A DNA stretch of 31,609 bases from JAADDG01 sp964450755 (GCA_964450755.1 CAYVDJ010000034.1:1-31609); one strand, 5' to 3'. Positions 1-8,173 are shown, counted from the stretch's first letter. The notes: a model not told the origin generated them from the letters alone. Made by a program: numbers and translations.

Positions 1-3
1 AAA

Positions 4-25
4 ATATCAGCTAAAAGTTTGATAT
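4..25 (-). terminator. Weak candidate terminator after the tRNA pair
   Basis: Read on the minus strand, a 6-bp AT-rich inverted repeat (ATATCA/TGATAT, 10-nt loop) is followed by a short T-run, about 55 nt past the 3' end of tRNA-fMet. It has one G-C pair and sits at the window edge, so it may be chance. The rest of positions 1-80 shows no gene that I recognise. Confidence 0.25.
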
Positions 26-80
26 ATTAACAATTATGTCGTTTTTTGCAATTTCAGGTTTGATTTATGTGCTTTTAATT

Positions 81-157
<77 letters not shown>

Positions 158-160
158 TTG

Positions 161-235
161 TGGATGGGGTAGAGGGATTCGAACCCCCGAATGACTGGAC
201 CAAAACCAGTTGCCTTACCGCTTGGCGATACCCCA
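161..235 (-). tRNA. tRNA-Gln (TTG)
   Basis: A 75-nt cloverleaf on the minus strand has acceptor stem TGGGGTA/TACCCCA, anticodon loop TTTTGGT (anticodon TTG, glutamine), a GTTCGAATC T-loop region and encoded 3' CCA. It is the first gene of a two-tRNA unit, with initiator tRNA-Met 3 nt downstream, and is read from the consensus promoter at 252-280. Confidence 0.97.
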
Positions 236-251
236 TTGAGTTAGGAGTGAA

Positions 252-280
252 ATTATAATCATTTTTTTCTTATTTGTCAA
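252..280 (-). promoter_or_regulatory. Perfect sigma70 promoter of the tRNA pair
   Basis: On the minus strand there is an exact TTGACA (280-275), a 17-nt spacer and an exact TATAAT (257-252), ending about 16 nt before the tRNA-Gln 5' end. A perfect match with perfect spacing is unusual and fits a strong stable-RNA promoter. It is divergent from, and close to, the ribBA -10 box. Confidence 0.85.
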
Positions 281-290
281 GTAATTAGGG

Positions 291-296
291 TATAAT
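291..296 (+). promoter_or_regulatory. -10 box for ribBA
   Basis: A TATAAT lies 31 nt before the ribBA ATG. No good -35 is seen at 17 nt; the TTGTCA just upstream is only 11 nt away and overlaps the opposite-strand tRNA promoter. The leader of about 25 nt is too short for an FMN riboswitch. Confidence 0.5.
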
Positions 297-326
297 TTTT
301 CAAAAATTTTATTGGAGAGATTTAAT

Positions 327-1361
327 ATGCCCATAGAGAGAGTAAAACAGGCTTTGACAGATATAAAACAGGGAAAAATGGTTGTTATGATTGATGATGA
401 GGATCGTGAAAATGAGGGAGATTTGGTTTATGCTGCTACATTTTCTACTCCAAAACTTGTCAATTTCATGGCTTCATACGCAAAAGGTCTCATCTGTGTT
501 GCTTTGTCAAAAGATATAGCTGACAGATTGAAACTAAATCCGATGGTAAAAGACAACAACTCCTCTTATGAGACCGCCTTTACCGTTTCTGTTGATGCAA
601 AAGAGTGTGCTACCGGAATTTCGGCTTATGAGAGAGATTTGACGATAAGACTTCTGGCCGATTATAAAACCTCTCCGGAAGATTTGGTAAGACCGGGGCA
701 TATATTTCCTCTTATATCAAAAGAGGGAGGTACTCTTGTGCGAACCGGTCATACAGAGGGTTCGGTGGATCTTTGTATGATTGCGGGGGTTTCTCCGGCT
801 GCTGTTATCTGTGAGATCATGAAAGATGACGGAACAATGGCAAGACGGGATGATCTTGAACTTTTTGCAAAAGAGCATTGTTTAAATATCGTTTATATAT
901 CGGATATTATAGAATATAGACTGAGGTATGAATATCTTGTAAGAACTATTGCCGAATCCAAAAGTTCTTTTTTGGGTAACGAAGCAAGGAGAATAGACTT
1001 TATCGATCATCAGGGCAATCATCATATAGCTTTTCTGTTTGGCAAAATCTCCACTGTTTCGCAGGTAAGATTTCACAATATCGGAAGTGATTTTGATCTT
1101 TTGACCAAAAATAACAATTTTTATAAATTGATGAATGCTGTTGAAAGACTCAAAAAAGATGGAGGTGCTCTTATATTTTTGGATAACAGGGAAAACAGAG
1201 AAAAAAGTGAAATGAGAGACTACGGTATAGGAGCGCAGATCGTTAAAAAGCTGGGGATAGAAAATATAAAACTGTTAGTTGGTTCAAAAGGAAGAGAGTT
1301 TGTGGGAATAAGCGGCTTTGGACTCAATATCACAAAAGAGATAGAGTTGGAAGGAAAGTAG
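327..1361 (+). CDS. ribBA: RibBA: DHBP synthase with degenerate GTP cyclohydrolase II domain
   Basis: The protein has 344 aa. Residues 1-200 are a 3,4-dihydroxy-2-butanone 4-phosphate synthase (ribulose 5-phosphate to the four-carbon riboflavin precursor plus formate), with the acidic motif DEDRENEGD at 24-32, then HIFPL and RTGHTEGSVDL. The C-terminal part aligns with GTP cyclohydrolase II only in its last third (RDYGIGAQI, GFGL). It has no cysteine after about residue 190, so the three zinc-binding Cys and the CDCG motif are missing and cyclohydrolase activity is unlikely. Related epsilonproteobacteria keep a separate RibA. The start is the ATG at 327, with GGAGAG 7 nt upstream; the in-frame TTG at 312 lies before that ribosome site. 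The stop abuts the convergent gene at 1362. Confidence 0.92.
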   Translation: MPIERVKQALTDIKQGKMVVMIDDEDRENEGDLVYAATFSTPKLVNFMASYAKGLICVALSKDIADRLKLNPMVKDNNSSYETAFTVSVDAKECATGISAYERDLTIRLLADYKTSPEDLVRPGHIFPLISKEGGTLVRTGHTEGSVDLCMIAGVSPAAVICEIMKDDGTMARRDDLELFAKEHCLNIVYISDIIEYRLRYEYLVRTIAESKSSFLGNEARRIDFIDHQGNHHIAFLFGKISTVSQVRFHNIGSDFDLLTKNNNFYKLMNAVERLKKDGGALIFLDNRENREKSEMRDYGIGAQIVKKLGIENIKLLVGSKGREFVGISGFGLNITKEIELEGK

Positions 1362-1826
1362 TCAATGCTTTGCTATCTCCTTTTGACTTATTCCCCATAA
1401 AAATTTATCTTTGTAAAAGCCTTTGTTTATATCAGATATCGTAACACTGTGGGCTTTTCCAGAGGAAGCGTGGATAAATCTGCCTCCCCCTATGTATATG
1501 CCGGAGTGATTTACATGTCCTTTGCCGGATGTGTCAAAAAATACCAAATCTCCCTTTTTCAAAGCTTTTTTGGACAATCTTTTGCCTATTTTTGACTGAT
1601 CTATTGAAGTTCTTGGGATTTTAATACCGAGTTTTTTAGAATATACCCAATAAACAAATCCCGAACAGTCAAAACTGTTTTCTCCCGCTGCCGCATAGCG
1701 GTATTTTGAACCTATCTTTGATTTTGCTATTTTGAGTGTTTTTTCCGACAACTGCAACTCAAAAGAGGAATTGTTGTTGCATGATGTCAGGAGAAACAGA
1801 AGAAAAACAAGAGCAAAAAATCTCAC
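1362..1826 (-). CDS. NlpC/P60 family lipoprotein peptidase
   Basis: The protein has 154 aa. A short hydrophobic signal ends in a lipobox (LLTSC, Cys16), so the mature protein should be a lipoprotein. The rest is one NlpC/P60 domain: catalytic Cys54 in FDCSGFVYW, His107 in GHVNHSGIYIG and a third polar residue at His119. These enzymes cleave peptide stems of peptidoglycan, usually D-Glu-diaminopimelate bonds; its exact substrate cannot be read here. No SH3 or LysM domain is present. It follows dcd on the minus strand with a 4-nt gap, probably on the same transcript, and its stop codon directly abuts that of ribBA. Confidence 0.9.
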   Translation of the reverse strand: MRFFALVFLLFLLTSCNNNSSFELQLSEKTLKIAKSKIGSKYRYAAAGENSFDCSGFVYWVYSKKLGIKIPRTSIDQSKIGKRLSKKALKKGDLVFFDTSGKGHVNHSGIYIGGGRFIHASSGKAHSVTISDINKGFYKDKFLWGISQKEIAKH

Positions 1827-1830
1827 TTTC

Positions 1831-2394
1831 CTAAACCTCTAAAATCCTCGGAAGAGTGATTCCTCTTTGTTTTTGATATTTGCCTTTTTTGTCTTTATAG
1901 GTTGTTTCACACTCTTCATCTCCCTGCAAAAACAGAACCTGCGCTATACCCTCATTGGCATATATCTTTGCAGGAAGAGGAGTGGTATTTGATATCTCTA
2001 TCGTTATATGCCCTTCAAATTCCGGTTCAAACGGTGTAACATTTACGATGATGCCACATCTGGCATAAGTGCTTTTGCCAAGGCAGATGGCAAGTACATC
2101 CGAGGGCATTCTAAAGTACTCTATCGTTCTTGCCAAAGCAAAAGAGTTTGGGGGGATGATACAGATATCACCTGTAAAATCTATCACATTTGATTGGTCA
2201 AAATTTTTGGGATCAACAACAGTGGAATTTATATTTGTAAAGATTTTAAATTCTTTACCGACTCTTATATCATATCCGTAACTGCTAAGACCGTAACTGA
2301 CAACTCCTTTTCCTATCTGCTCTTCGCAAAAAGGCTCTATCATCTGTTTCTCAAGAGACATTTTTCTTATCCATTTATCGGATTTTAATCCCAT
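1831..2394 (-). CDS. dcd: dCTP deaminase
   Basis: The protein has 187 aa, close to the usual 188-193. It deaminates dCTP to dUTP, which feeds dTMP synthesis. Visible motifs are SSYGYDIRVG near the N-terminus, GKSTYARCGIIVNVTP, the following FEGHITIE segment with the catalytic Glu, and the C-terminal QRGITLPRI lid that closes over the nucleotide. I chose the ATG at 2394 because GAAGG lies about 7 nt upstream; a TTG two codons earlier is almost on top of that site. The gene is transcribed away from accB from a shared promoter region, and the NlpC/P60 gene follows. Confidence 0.93.
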   Translation of the reverse strand: MGLKSDKWIRKMSLEKQMIEPFCEEQIGKGVVSYGLSSYGYDIRVGKEFKIFTNINSTVVDPKNFDQSNVIDFTGDICIIPPNSFALARTIEYFRMPSDVLAICLGKSTYARCGIIVNVTPFEPEFEGHITIEISNTTPLPAKIYANEGIAQVLFLQGDEECETTYKDKKGKYQKQRGITLPRILEV

Positions 2395-2427
2395 ATACAA
2401 ACCTTCAAAAATACATAATTTAAATTG

Positions 2428-2445
2428 TGATATTATAGCATATCA
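2428..2445. promoter_or_regulatory. Symmetrical divergent promoter of dcd and accB
   Basis: The stretch TGATATTATAGCATATCA has 6-bp inverted arms (TGATAT/ATATCA) around a 6-bp centre. On the plus strand it holds an extended -10 (TGA then TATTAT, 2431-2436) toward accB. On the minus strand it holds an extended -10 (TGC then TATAAT, 2437-2432) toward dcd. The two -10 boxes overlap by 5 bp, so polymerase could engage in only one direction at a time. No convincing -35 exists for either. Confidence 0.6.
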
Positions 2446-2487
2446 TTTTTAGTCGTAAAAAAGAGACTTAATAACGGAGAAAAACAG

Positions 2488-2955
2488 ATGGAACAAAAAG
2501 ATTTAAGAGATTTAATAAGATTATTCGATAAAAGTGCAATTTCTGAATTAAATCTAAGAAACGGAGATTTTTCTATAAAACTGAAAAAAGAAAATATGAT
2601 TAAAAGCAATGAAATCTCAGTGCCTGTCGTTGCCGCAGAACCCCAAACGGTCAATACTGTAAAAGTCGAAGAGACGGTATCTCCTTCACAACCGGCAGAG
2701 AAAACAAATGAAAATATAACTACTATCAATTCGCCTATGGTGGGAACTTTTTACAAAGCTCCAAGTCCCGATGCCTCTCCTTTTGTCAATGTCGGAGATA
2801 CGGTAAAAAAAGGAGATCCCATCGCCATTATAGAAGCAATGAAGATCATGAATGAGTTGGACGCCGAGATTGACTGTAAAATCCTTGAAATCCTTATAGA
2901 AAACGGTCAGCCGGTGGAATATGATATGCCTATTTTCAGAGTGGAGAAACTCTAA
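2488..2955 (+). CDS. accB: Biotin carboxyl carrier protein of acetyl-CoA carboxylase
   Basis: The protein has 155 aa, a normal length. The N-terminal 35 residues form the helical part typical of AccB. Then comes a Ser/Pro/Glu-rich linker (about 40-78) and a C-terminal biotinyl domain starting at the NSPMVGTFY segment. The biotin-accepting lysine is Lys119 in EAMKIMNE. It carries CO2 between biotin carboxylase and the carboxyltransferase for malonyl-CoA synthesis. GGAGA precedes the ATG. Its stop codon overlaps the accC start (TAATG), so the two should be made together. Confidence 0.96.
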   Translation: MEQKDLRDLIRLFDKSAISELNLRNGDFSIKLKKENMIKSNEISVPVVAAEPQTVNTVKVEETVSPSQPAEKTNENITTINSPMVGTFYKAPSPDASPFVNVGDTVKKGDPIAIIEAMKIMNELDAEIDCKILEILIENGQPVEYDMPIFRVEKL

Positions 2956-4283
2956 TGAAATCTATCAAAAGAATCCTGATAGCAAACAGGGGAGAGATAG
3001 CCCTAAGAGCCATCAGGACTATCAAAGAGATGGGGAAAGAGGCAATAGCAGTCTATTCAAAAGCCGATCAGGATGCTTTGTATCTCAACTATACGGATGG
3101 TTCGGTATGTATAGGAAAGGACAGGTCAAATGAGAGTTATCTTGATATTCCCTCTATCGTAACTGCCGCTGATATTGCAAACTGTGATGCCATATTTCCC
3201 GGATACGGTTTTTTGAGTGAAAATCAGGATTTTGTGGAGATTTGCGAACATCACGGTATCACTTTTATAGGTCCGAGTGTGGAAGTTATGACGCTTATGA
3301 GTGATAAATCAAAAGCCAAAGAGGTGATGAAAAAAGCCGGAGTTCCTGTAATTCCCGGCAGTGAAGGCGCGGTTGACGGAGTAGAAGAGGCGATAGAGAT
3401 AGCAAAAGAGATAGGTTATCCCGTTATCATAAAAGCGGCTTCCGGAGGAGGAGGACGGGGGATGAGAGTCGTCCAAAAAGAGAGCGAAATGCAAAACGCC
3501 TATCTTTCTGCCGAAAGCGAAGCTTTGAATGCGTTTGGAGACGGAACTATCTATATGGAGAAATTTATCCAAAGACCGCGACATGTGGAAGTTCAGGTTT
3601 TAGCCGACAAACACGGAAATGTTATACATCTTGGAGAGAGAGATTGCTCTTTGCAAAGAAGGCATCAAAAACTTATAGAGGAGTCTCCCGCAACGATTTT
3701 GGATGAATCCACAAGAAAAGAACTTCTTCAAACCGCTGTAAAAGCCACAAAAGCCATCAATTATGAAAATGCCGGTACATTTGAATTTTTGGTTGATAAA
3801 GATAATAATTTTTATTTTATGGAGATGAATACAAGGCTTCAGGTAGAGCATCCGGTAAGTGAAATGGTAAGCAATACGGATATTATCGAGTGGATGATAA
3901 AAATTGCAGAGGGAAAAGAGCTTCCAAAACAAGAAGAGATAGAGTTGAAAGGTCATGCGATAGAGTGCAGGATAACAGCCGAGGATCCGGTGAAATTTAT
4001 ACCAAGTCCCGGCAAAGTGACCAAATGGATAATTCCGGGAGGCAGAAATGTCAGAATAGACTCCCATATCTATCAAAACTATACGGTACCCCCTTATTAT
4101 GACTCTTTGATAGCAAAACTTATTGTGTGGGGAGAAAACAGAGAGAGAGCTATCGCAAAGATGAATGAGGCTTTGAGGGAATTTGAGGTTGAAGGTATAA
4201 AAACCGTTATAGATTTTCACAGACATATGATGAAAAATCCCGATTTTTTAAATAATAACTATGATACCAACTATCTTTCATAA
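2955..4283 (+). CDS. accC: Biotin carboxylase subunit of acetyl-CoA carboxylase
   Basis: The protein has 442 aa (E. coli 449). It carboxylates the biotin on AccB using ATP and bicarbonate. It starts with the biotin carboxylase N domain (ILIANRGEIALR), has the ATP-grasp glycine loop KAASGGGGRGMRVV near 158-171, the catalytic MEMNTRLQVEHPVSE segment near 285-300, and the C-terminal biotin carboxylase domain. All key stretches look intact. It overlaps accB by 1 nt. The carboxyltransferase genes accA and accD are not in this window, which is common in this group. Confidence 0.97.
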   Translation: MKSIKRILIANRGEIALRAIRTIKEMGKEAIAVYSKADQDALYLNYTDGSVCIGKDRSNESYLDIPSIVTAADIANCDAIFPGYGFLSENQDFVEICEHHGITFIGPSVEVMTLMSDKSKAKEVMKKAGVPVIPGSEGAVDGVEEAIEIAKEIGYPVIIKAASGGGGRGMRVVQKESEMQNAYLSAESEALNAFGDGTIYMEKFIQRPRHVEVQVLADKHGNVIHLGERDCSLQRRHQKLIEESPATILDESTRKELLQTAVKATKAINYENAGTFEFLVDKDNNFYFMEMNTRLQVEHPVSEMVSNTDIIEWMIKIAEGKELPKQEEIELKGHAIECRITAEDPVKFIPSPGKVTKWIIPGGRNVRIDSHIYQNYTVPPYYDSLIAKLIVWGENRERAIAKMNEALREFEVEGIKTVIDFHRHMMKNPDFLNNNYDTNYLS

Positions 4284-4286
4284 CAG

Positions 4287-4334
4287 ATCATAAAAAGGAG
4301 TACAAAAACTTCTTTTTATGATACTCTCTTTTTT
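4287..4334 (+). terminator. Rho-independent terminator after accC
   Basis: A 15-bp stem (4287-4301 with 4308-4322, one G-T wobble, 6-nt loop) starts 3 nt after the accC stop, and a T6 run follows at 4329-4334. The outer stem has A5/T5 tracts, so it may also work in the other direction for the convergent M23 gene. Confidence 0.7.
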
Positions 4335-4354
4335 GGCTGTTAATCTGTAAAAAT

Positions 4355-5221
4355 TCATAGAGAAGATATATAATTTAAGCTTTTTAACATCTGCAAAGGA
4401 TCAACCTGCACACCGTTTACCCTCATGGCAAAATGAAGATGTGGTCCCGTTACCCTGCCGCTTCTTCCTGACAATCCTATAATTTCTCCTCTTTTTACTT
4501 TTTGAAACCTCTTTACTTTTATATGATTTAGATGATAATAACAGCTGTAAATGCCGTAACCGTGATCGATGATGACGGATTTTCCCGCATAGAAACGATC
4601 TTTTGCAAGGGAGACTATTCCGTCATTTGCCGCTTTTATCTTTGTGTTCATTTTGGCTCTGAAATCACTTCCGCCGTGATAGCTTTTCAGTGAAGAGTTA
4701 AAGACTCTTGCATTTCCAAAAGCGCTTGTTATGGGAGTTTTCAAAGGAGGGATAAACTTCCTTCTCCACAATATTATTTTTCTTGTGCTGTTGTATATTT
4801 TCATAGCCTCTTTGTATTCCATCAAGACTCTTTTTTTGTCTTTTTTGCTTAAAGTAACTTTTTTAGGATCTACTTTTAGATTCTCTTTTTTATAGTTTCC
4901 TTTTTTGATACGAAAAAATTTACCCTTTTTAAAATTTTCAGCTGTAAAAAATATCCTGTAATCTCCTGTTTTTTCTCTGTATTTCACAGGAATAAAAACA
5001 ACATATTCATCTTTTTTTATTTTTATGAGAGGATATGAGCGGTTTTTAAAAGTAACTTTTAGATTTTTGATATCTGTTTTTATCAAAAGAGTAGATGTTT
5101 TTCCTAAAATTCCTATGTTTTTCAGTTTTTGACCTTTTTTTGTGAGCAAAAAAAGATCGGTTTTTAAAAACCGGGCATCTAAAAAAGATAAAAATACAAA
5201 CAGTATAAAAACAGCTCTCAT
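4355..5221 (-). CDS. M23 family (LytM-type) peptidoglycan endopeptidase
   Basis: The protein has 288 aa. An N-terminal hydrophobic segment (about 1-17) looks like a signal peptide for export to the periplasm. Residues 20-150 are a lysine-rich beta region with a helical stretch. The M23 domain follows with the zinc ligands visible: His172 and Asp176 (HGGSD), His220, and HLH at 241-243. The full set suggests an active zinc metallo-endopeptidase of peptidoglycan cross-links; related epsilonproteobacterial enzymes shape the cell. The start is the ATG at 5221, overlapping the upstream TGA (TGATG) with GAGG upstream; a TTG one codon earlier is possible. It is the last gene of the panB-ruvB-permease run. 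Confidence 0.9.
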   Translation of the reverse strand: MRAVFILFVFLSFLDARFLKTDLFLLTKKGQKLKNIGILGKTSTLLIKTDIKNLKVTFKNRSYPLIKIKKDEYVVFIPVKYREKTGDYRIFFTAENFKKGKFFRIKKGNYKKENLKVDPKKVTLSKKDKKRVLMEYKEAMKIYNSTRKIILWRRKFIPPLKTPITSAFGNARVFNSSLKSYHGGSDFRAKMNTKIKAANDGIVSLAKDRFYAGKSVIIDHGYGIYSCYYHLNHIKVKRFQKVKRGEIIGLSGRSGRVTGPHLHFAMRVNGVQVDPLQMLKSLNYISSL

Positions 5222-6249
5222 CAATACCTCTTTTTCGCATTTTTTATCTTTTTATAAAGCCGTACAAGCGATATGAAAAAGGTGGTCAAAGCAGGTCCGA
5301 AGATCATCCCCCAAAAGCCAAAAGTTGCCAATCCCGCCACAATGGAAAAGAAGATAAGAAGTTCATTGATATTTGTAGGTTTATCCACAAACCTTTCATT
5401 GATATATTTTATGATCAAAGGTTTTATCAAAGTATCTGCGATAAATGATATGACTATGATCGAATAGGATGCTATGATGATGGCATTTAGAGTATTGCCG
5501 TTGGCAAGTTCGTAGGCAACCATAGGTCCCCACATGATCACACCGCCTATCATCGGTATCAAAGAGGAAAAACCGTACAAGATACCAAAAAGCAAACCGT
5601 TGTAATCCAAATAATTGCTGATAATCGCAAAAAGAGCGCCTTCCAAGATCGCTGTGAGGATAATGGAGTAAAAAACGACGCTCATTACATTTGAAACCTC
5701 TCCAAAAAGCTCTTTGTCTTTTCTTTCCGGTAGCAGATTTTTAAAAAACTCTACAAGATCATCTGTATAAAAGATGATGAAAAAATAGAAAATAATGATG
5801 AAAAATATATCTTTGACAAATCCGGCACTCTTTTTTCCTATAAATGTAGCTGTTTCAAAAATCATAGTCGTTATCGATTTGACATCAAGTCCTTCCATAA
5901 ACTTTTCAAGATAGGGATCCAAAAAGTCAAAATAGGGAGGAAGTGAGAATGTTTTAAGATAATTTATCGTTTTTTCGATCATCGAAACATCTACATGAGA
6001 GAGTAAAACCAAAAGAGAGTTGATCATATAAACCAAAGGGAGGAAAAAGATAAGTCCCAAAAAAAATGTGGAGATAATGGCTGATAGAGTTTTGTTTTTG
6101 ACCACTTTTGTTACTTTTATATTGATATTGTAAGTTGCCAGTGCCAACAAGGCGGCAACGGTGATAGTCAGTAAAAAAGGCTGATAGAGATATACGATCC
6201 AGTATCCCACAAAAAGCAAAAGTGCGATTATGAAATTTTTGTTATTCAA
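5221..6249 (-). CDS. AI-2E family (PerM-like) transporter
   Basis: The protein has 342 aa with about seven or eight hydrophobic segments: two near the N-terminus, one at about 60-85, a soluble stretch at about 90-140, then several in the second half. The repeated glycine-rich membrane segments of the second half (for example SSLIPMIGGVIMWGP) and the late GFWGMIFGPAL segment are typical of the AI-2E/UPF0118 family. Members have been linked to autoinducer-2 export or Na+/H+ antiport, so the substrate is open. It overlaps ruvB by 4 nt (ATGA) and the M23 gene by 1 nt. Confidence 0.88.
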   Translation of the reverse strand: MNNKNFIIALLLFVGYWIVYLYQPFLLTITVAALLALATYNINIKVTKVVKNKTLSAIISTFFLGLIFFLPLVYMINSLLVLLSHVDVSMIEKTINYLKTFSLPPYFDFLDPYLEKFMEGLDVKSITTMIFETATFIGKKSAGFVKDIFFIIIFYFFIIFYTDDLVEFFKNLLPERKDKELFGEVSNVMSVVFYSIILTAILEGALFAIISNYLDYNGLLFGILYGFSSLIPMIGGVIMWGPMVAYELANGNTLNAIIIASYSIIVISFIADTLIKPLIIKYINERFVDKPTNINELLIFFSIVAGLATFGFWGMIFGPALTTFFISLVRLYKKIKNAKKRY

Positions 6250-7265
6250 AACTCATCTCCAAACAGGTTGGGAGTTTTTGGAGATTTGAACTTCAAAAGC
6301 TCATAGGTTTTTGGAGTTGCCACTCTGCCTCTTGCCGTTCTTTCGATATAACCGTTTGCAAGAAGATAGGGTTCTATCACATCTTCTATCGTTCCCTCAT
6401 CTTCACTCAAAGCCGCTGCAATCGTAGAGAGTCCCAAGGCTCTGCCTTTTGATTCTACCAAAAGACGGAGAAATTTCAGATCAAGTTCGTCAAATCCCAG
6501 ATTGTTTACACCAAGTTCGTCAAGTCCGTATTTTGCTCTCTCAAGAGAGATATGATCTTCGTTTTCCACCTCCGCATAATCTCTTACCCTTTTTAAGAGT
6601 CTAAGAGATATTCTAGGAGTTCCCCTGCATCTTCTTGCCATTTCCATAGAGGCATCTTCATAACATATTTTCCCAAGTTTAACAGATGCTCTTTGGATAA
6701 TCTTTGCAAGTTCTTCCTGTGAATAAAATTGCAATCTAAAGTGCATTCCAAATCTGTCTCTCAAAGGAGAACTTATCATCCCCGCTCTTGTGGTTGCTCC
6801 TATCAGTGTGAAACGGGGCAGATCTATCTTGACGGTTTGAGCGGCAGGACCGCTTCCTATGATGATGTCAAGTCTGAAATCCTCCATTGCAGGATAGAGT
6901 ATCTCTTCGATAGCGGGAGACAGTCGATGAATCTCATCTATAAAAAGTATATCTCCCTCTTTCAGGTTGGTTAAAATTGCCGCCAAATCGCCGCTTTTTT
7001 CGATCATGGGAGCTGCTGTTGTTTTGATGTCACTCTCCATCTGAGAGGCTATCAGATTTGCAAGAGTGGTTTTTCCAAGTCCGGGAGGTCCGAAAAAGAG
7101 GATATGATCGAGTGTCTCATTTCTCTTTTTTGCTGCTTTGATAAAAACCTGAAGATTTTTTTTTATCTGCTCCTGTCCTATGTAATCTTCCCAGATTTTT
7201 GGTCTTAGACTCTTTTCATACTCACTTTCAAAAGAGAGTTTTTCTATCTCTATGATTCTTTCCAT
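6246..7265 (-). CDS. ruvB: Holliday junction branch migration helicase RuvB
   Basis: The protein has 339 aa. It is the AAA+ motor that with RuvA drives branch migration of Holliday junctions before RuvC cuts them. Walker A is GPPGLGKTT (59-67), Walker B is FIDEIH (about 108-113), sensor 1 is GATTRAG, the arginine-finger region is SPLRDRFG, and a winged-helix DNA-binding domain ends the protein (EPYLLANGYIERTARGR). I chose the ATG at 7265, which shares one base with the panB stop; an in-frame TTG at 7274 would add three residues. The ribosome site is weak, so translation is probably coupled to panB. A panB-ruvB neighbourhood also occurs in Helicobacter as I recall. Confidence 0.96.
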   Translation of the reverse strand: MERIIEIEKLSFESEYEKSLRPKIWEDYIGQEQIKKNLQVFIKAAKKRNETLDHILFFGPPGLGKTTLANLIASQMESDIKTTAAPMIEKSGDLAAILTNLKEGDILFIDEIHRLSPAIEEILYPAMEDFRLDIIIGSGPAAQTVKIDLPRFTLIGATTRAGMISSPLRDRFGMHFRLQFYSQEELAKIIQRASVKLGKICYEDASMEMARRCRGTPRISLRLLKRVRDYAEVENEDHISLERAKYGLDELGVNNLGFDELDLKFLRLLVESKGRALGLSTIAAALSEDEGTIEDVIEPYLLANGYIERTARGRVATPKTYELLKFKSPKTPNLFGDEF

Positions 7266-8077
7266 CAGTAACAATACTCGCTGGTTGGGAAAGTCTTTTC
7301 TCTGACCTCTTTGGAGTACTCTTTTAGAGCCTCTTTTATCAGTTTGGCACCGTTTAGATACTGTTTGACAAATTTTGGTTTAAAATCCTCAAAAAAACCG
7401 AACATATCACTCCATACAAGTACCTGACCGTCTGTATCGACTCCTGCGCCTATGCCGATAGTGGGGATACTGACAGCTTTTGTGATCTCTTTTGCAGCTT
7501 CTGGTTTTACTCCCTCCACTACGAGAGAAAATATTCCGGCCTCTTCCAGACAAAGAGCATCTTCTACCAATCTTTCTATATCCTGTTCATCTTTGCCTTT
7601 TATCTTGTATCCGCCCTCATTTCTTACATGTTGGGGCATAAGACCGATATGTCCCATAACGGCAATGGAGTTTTTCGTAAGGTGTTTTATGATTTTTGCT
7701 TTCTCTTTTCCTCCCTCTATCTTTATGGCTTCACAGGGGGAATTTTTATAAACTTTTACGGCATTTTTCAAAGCCTCCTCTTTGGAAGAGTATGTTCCAA
7801 AGGGCATATCCAAAACAACCAATGCTCTTTTGCTTCCTCTGCAAACGGCATTTGTATGATAGATCATCGTATCCAAATCTATCGACAAAGTATCTTTTTT
7901 GGCATTGAATGTCATATTAAGACTGTCTCCTACCAAAATGATATCAGCCTCCCCGTCAAAAAGCTTTGCAAAAAGAGCATCATAAGCCGTAATCATCACT
8001 ATCGGAGTTTTGTTTTTTAATTTTTTTATCGTATCAACGGTTATTTTTTTAAAATAAGTCTGTTTTTGTGTACTCAC
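7265..8077 (-). CDS. panB: 3-methyl-2-oxobutanoate hydroxymethyltransferase (PanB)
   Basis: The protein has 270 aa. It transfers a hydroxymethyl group from methylene-tetrahydrofolate to 2-oxoisovalerate, giving ketopantoate, the first step toward pantothenate and CoA. Motifs seen are TAYDALFAKLFD, ILVGDSLNM with the metal-binding Asp, MPFGTY, GHIGLMPQ and IPTIGIGAG. I prefer the GTG start at 8077: AAGG lies 8 nt upstream and the resulting length matches Helicobacter PanB. The reading frame stays open to an ATG at 8116, which would add 13 residues. It is the first gene of a four-gene overlapping minus-strand run and diverges from trpA. Confidence 0.93.
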   Translation of the reverse strand: MSTQKQTYFKKITVDTIKKLKNKTPIVMITAYDALFAKLFDGEADIILVGDSLNMTFNAKKDTLSIDLDTMIYHTNAVCRGSKRALVVLDMPFGTYSSKEEALKNAVKVYKNSPCEAIKIEGGKEKAKIIKHLTKNSIAVMGHIGLMPQHVRNEGGYKIKGKDEQDIERLVEDALCLEEAGIFSLVVEGVKPEAAKEITKAVSIPTIGIGAGVDTDGQVLVWSDMFGFFEDFKPKFVKQYLNGAKLIKEALKEYSKEVREKTFPTSEYCY

Positions 8078-8130
8078 CGTTTTAACCTTTGTTTCAATAT
8101 AAGAGAATCTAATCAATTCTATCAGAAAAA

Positions 8131-8139
8131 TGCTATAAT
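8131..8139 (+). promoter_or_regulatory. Extended -10 promoter for trpA
   Basis: TGC followed by TATAAT (8134-8139) is an exact extended -10 box, 34 nt before the TTG start of trpA. There is no recognisable -35, as is common in this phylum. No trp leader peptide or attenuator is seen in the short leader. Confidence 0.65.
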
Positions 8140-8173
8140 TGCAATTTAAAAACTGACAATTTAGGATTAAAAA

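Noticed and set aside
241..326. FMN riboswitch before ribBA
   Set aside because: The space from the predicted start site to the ATG is about 25 nt, too short for the RFN element, and none of its conserved blocks is seen.
3600..4226. A 208-codon open frame on the minus strand
   Set aside because: It lies wholly inside accC in antisense, its translation is low-complexity and rich in Tyr, Phe and His, and it has no ribosome site or family features.
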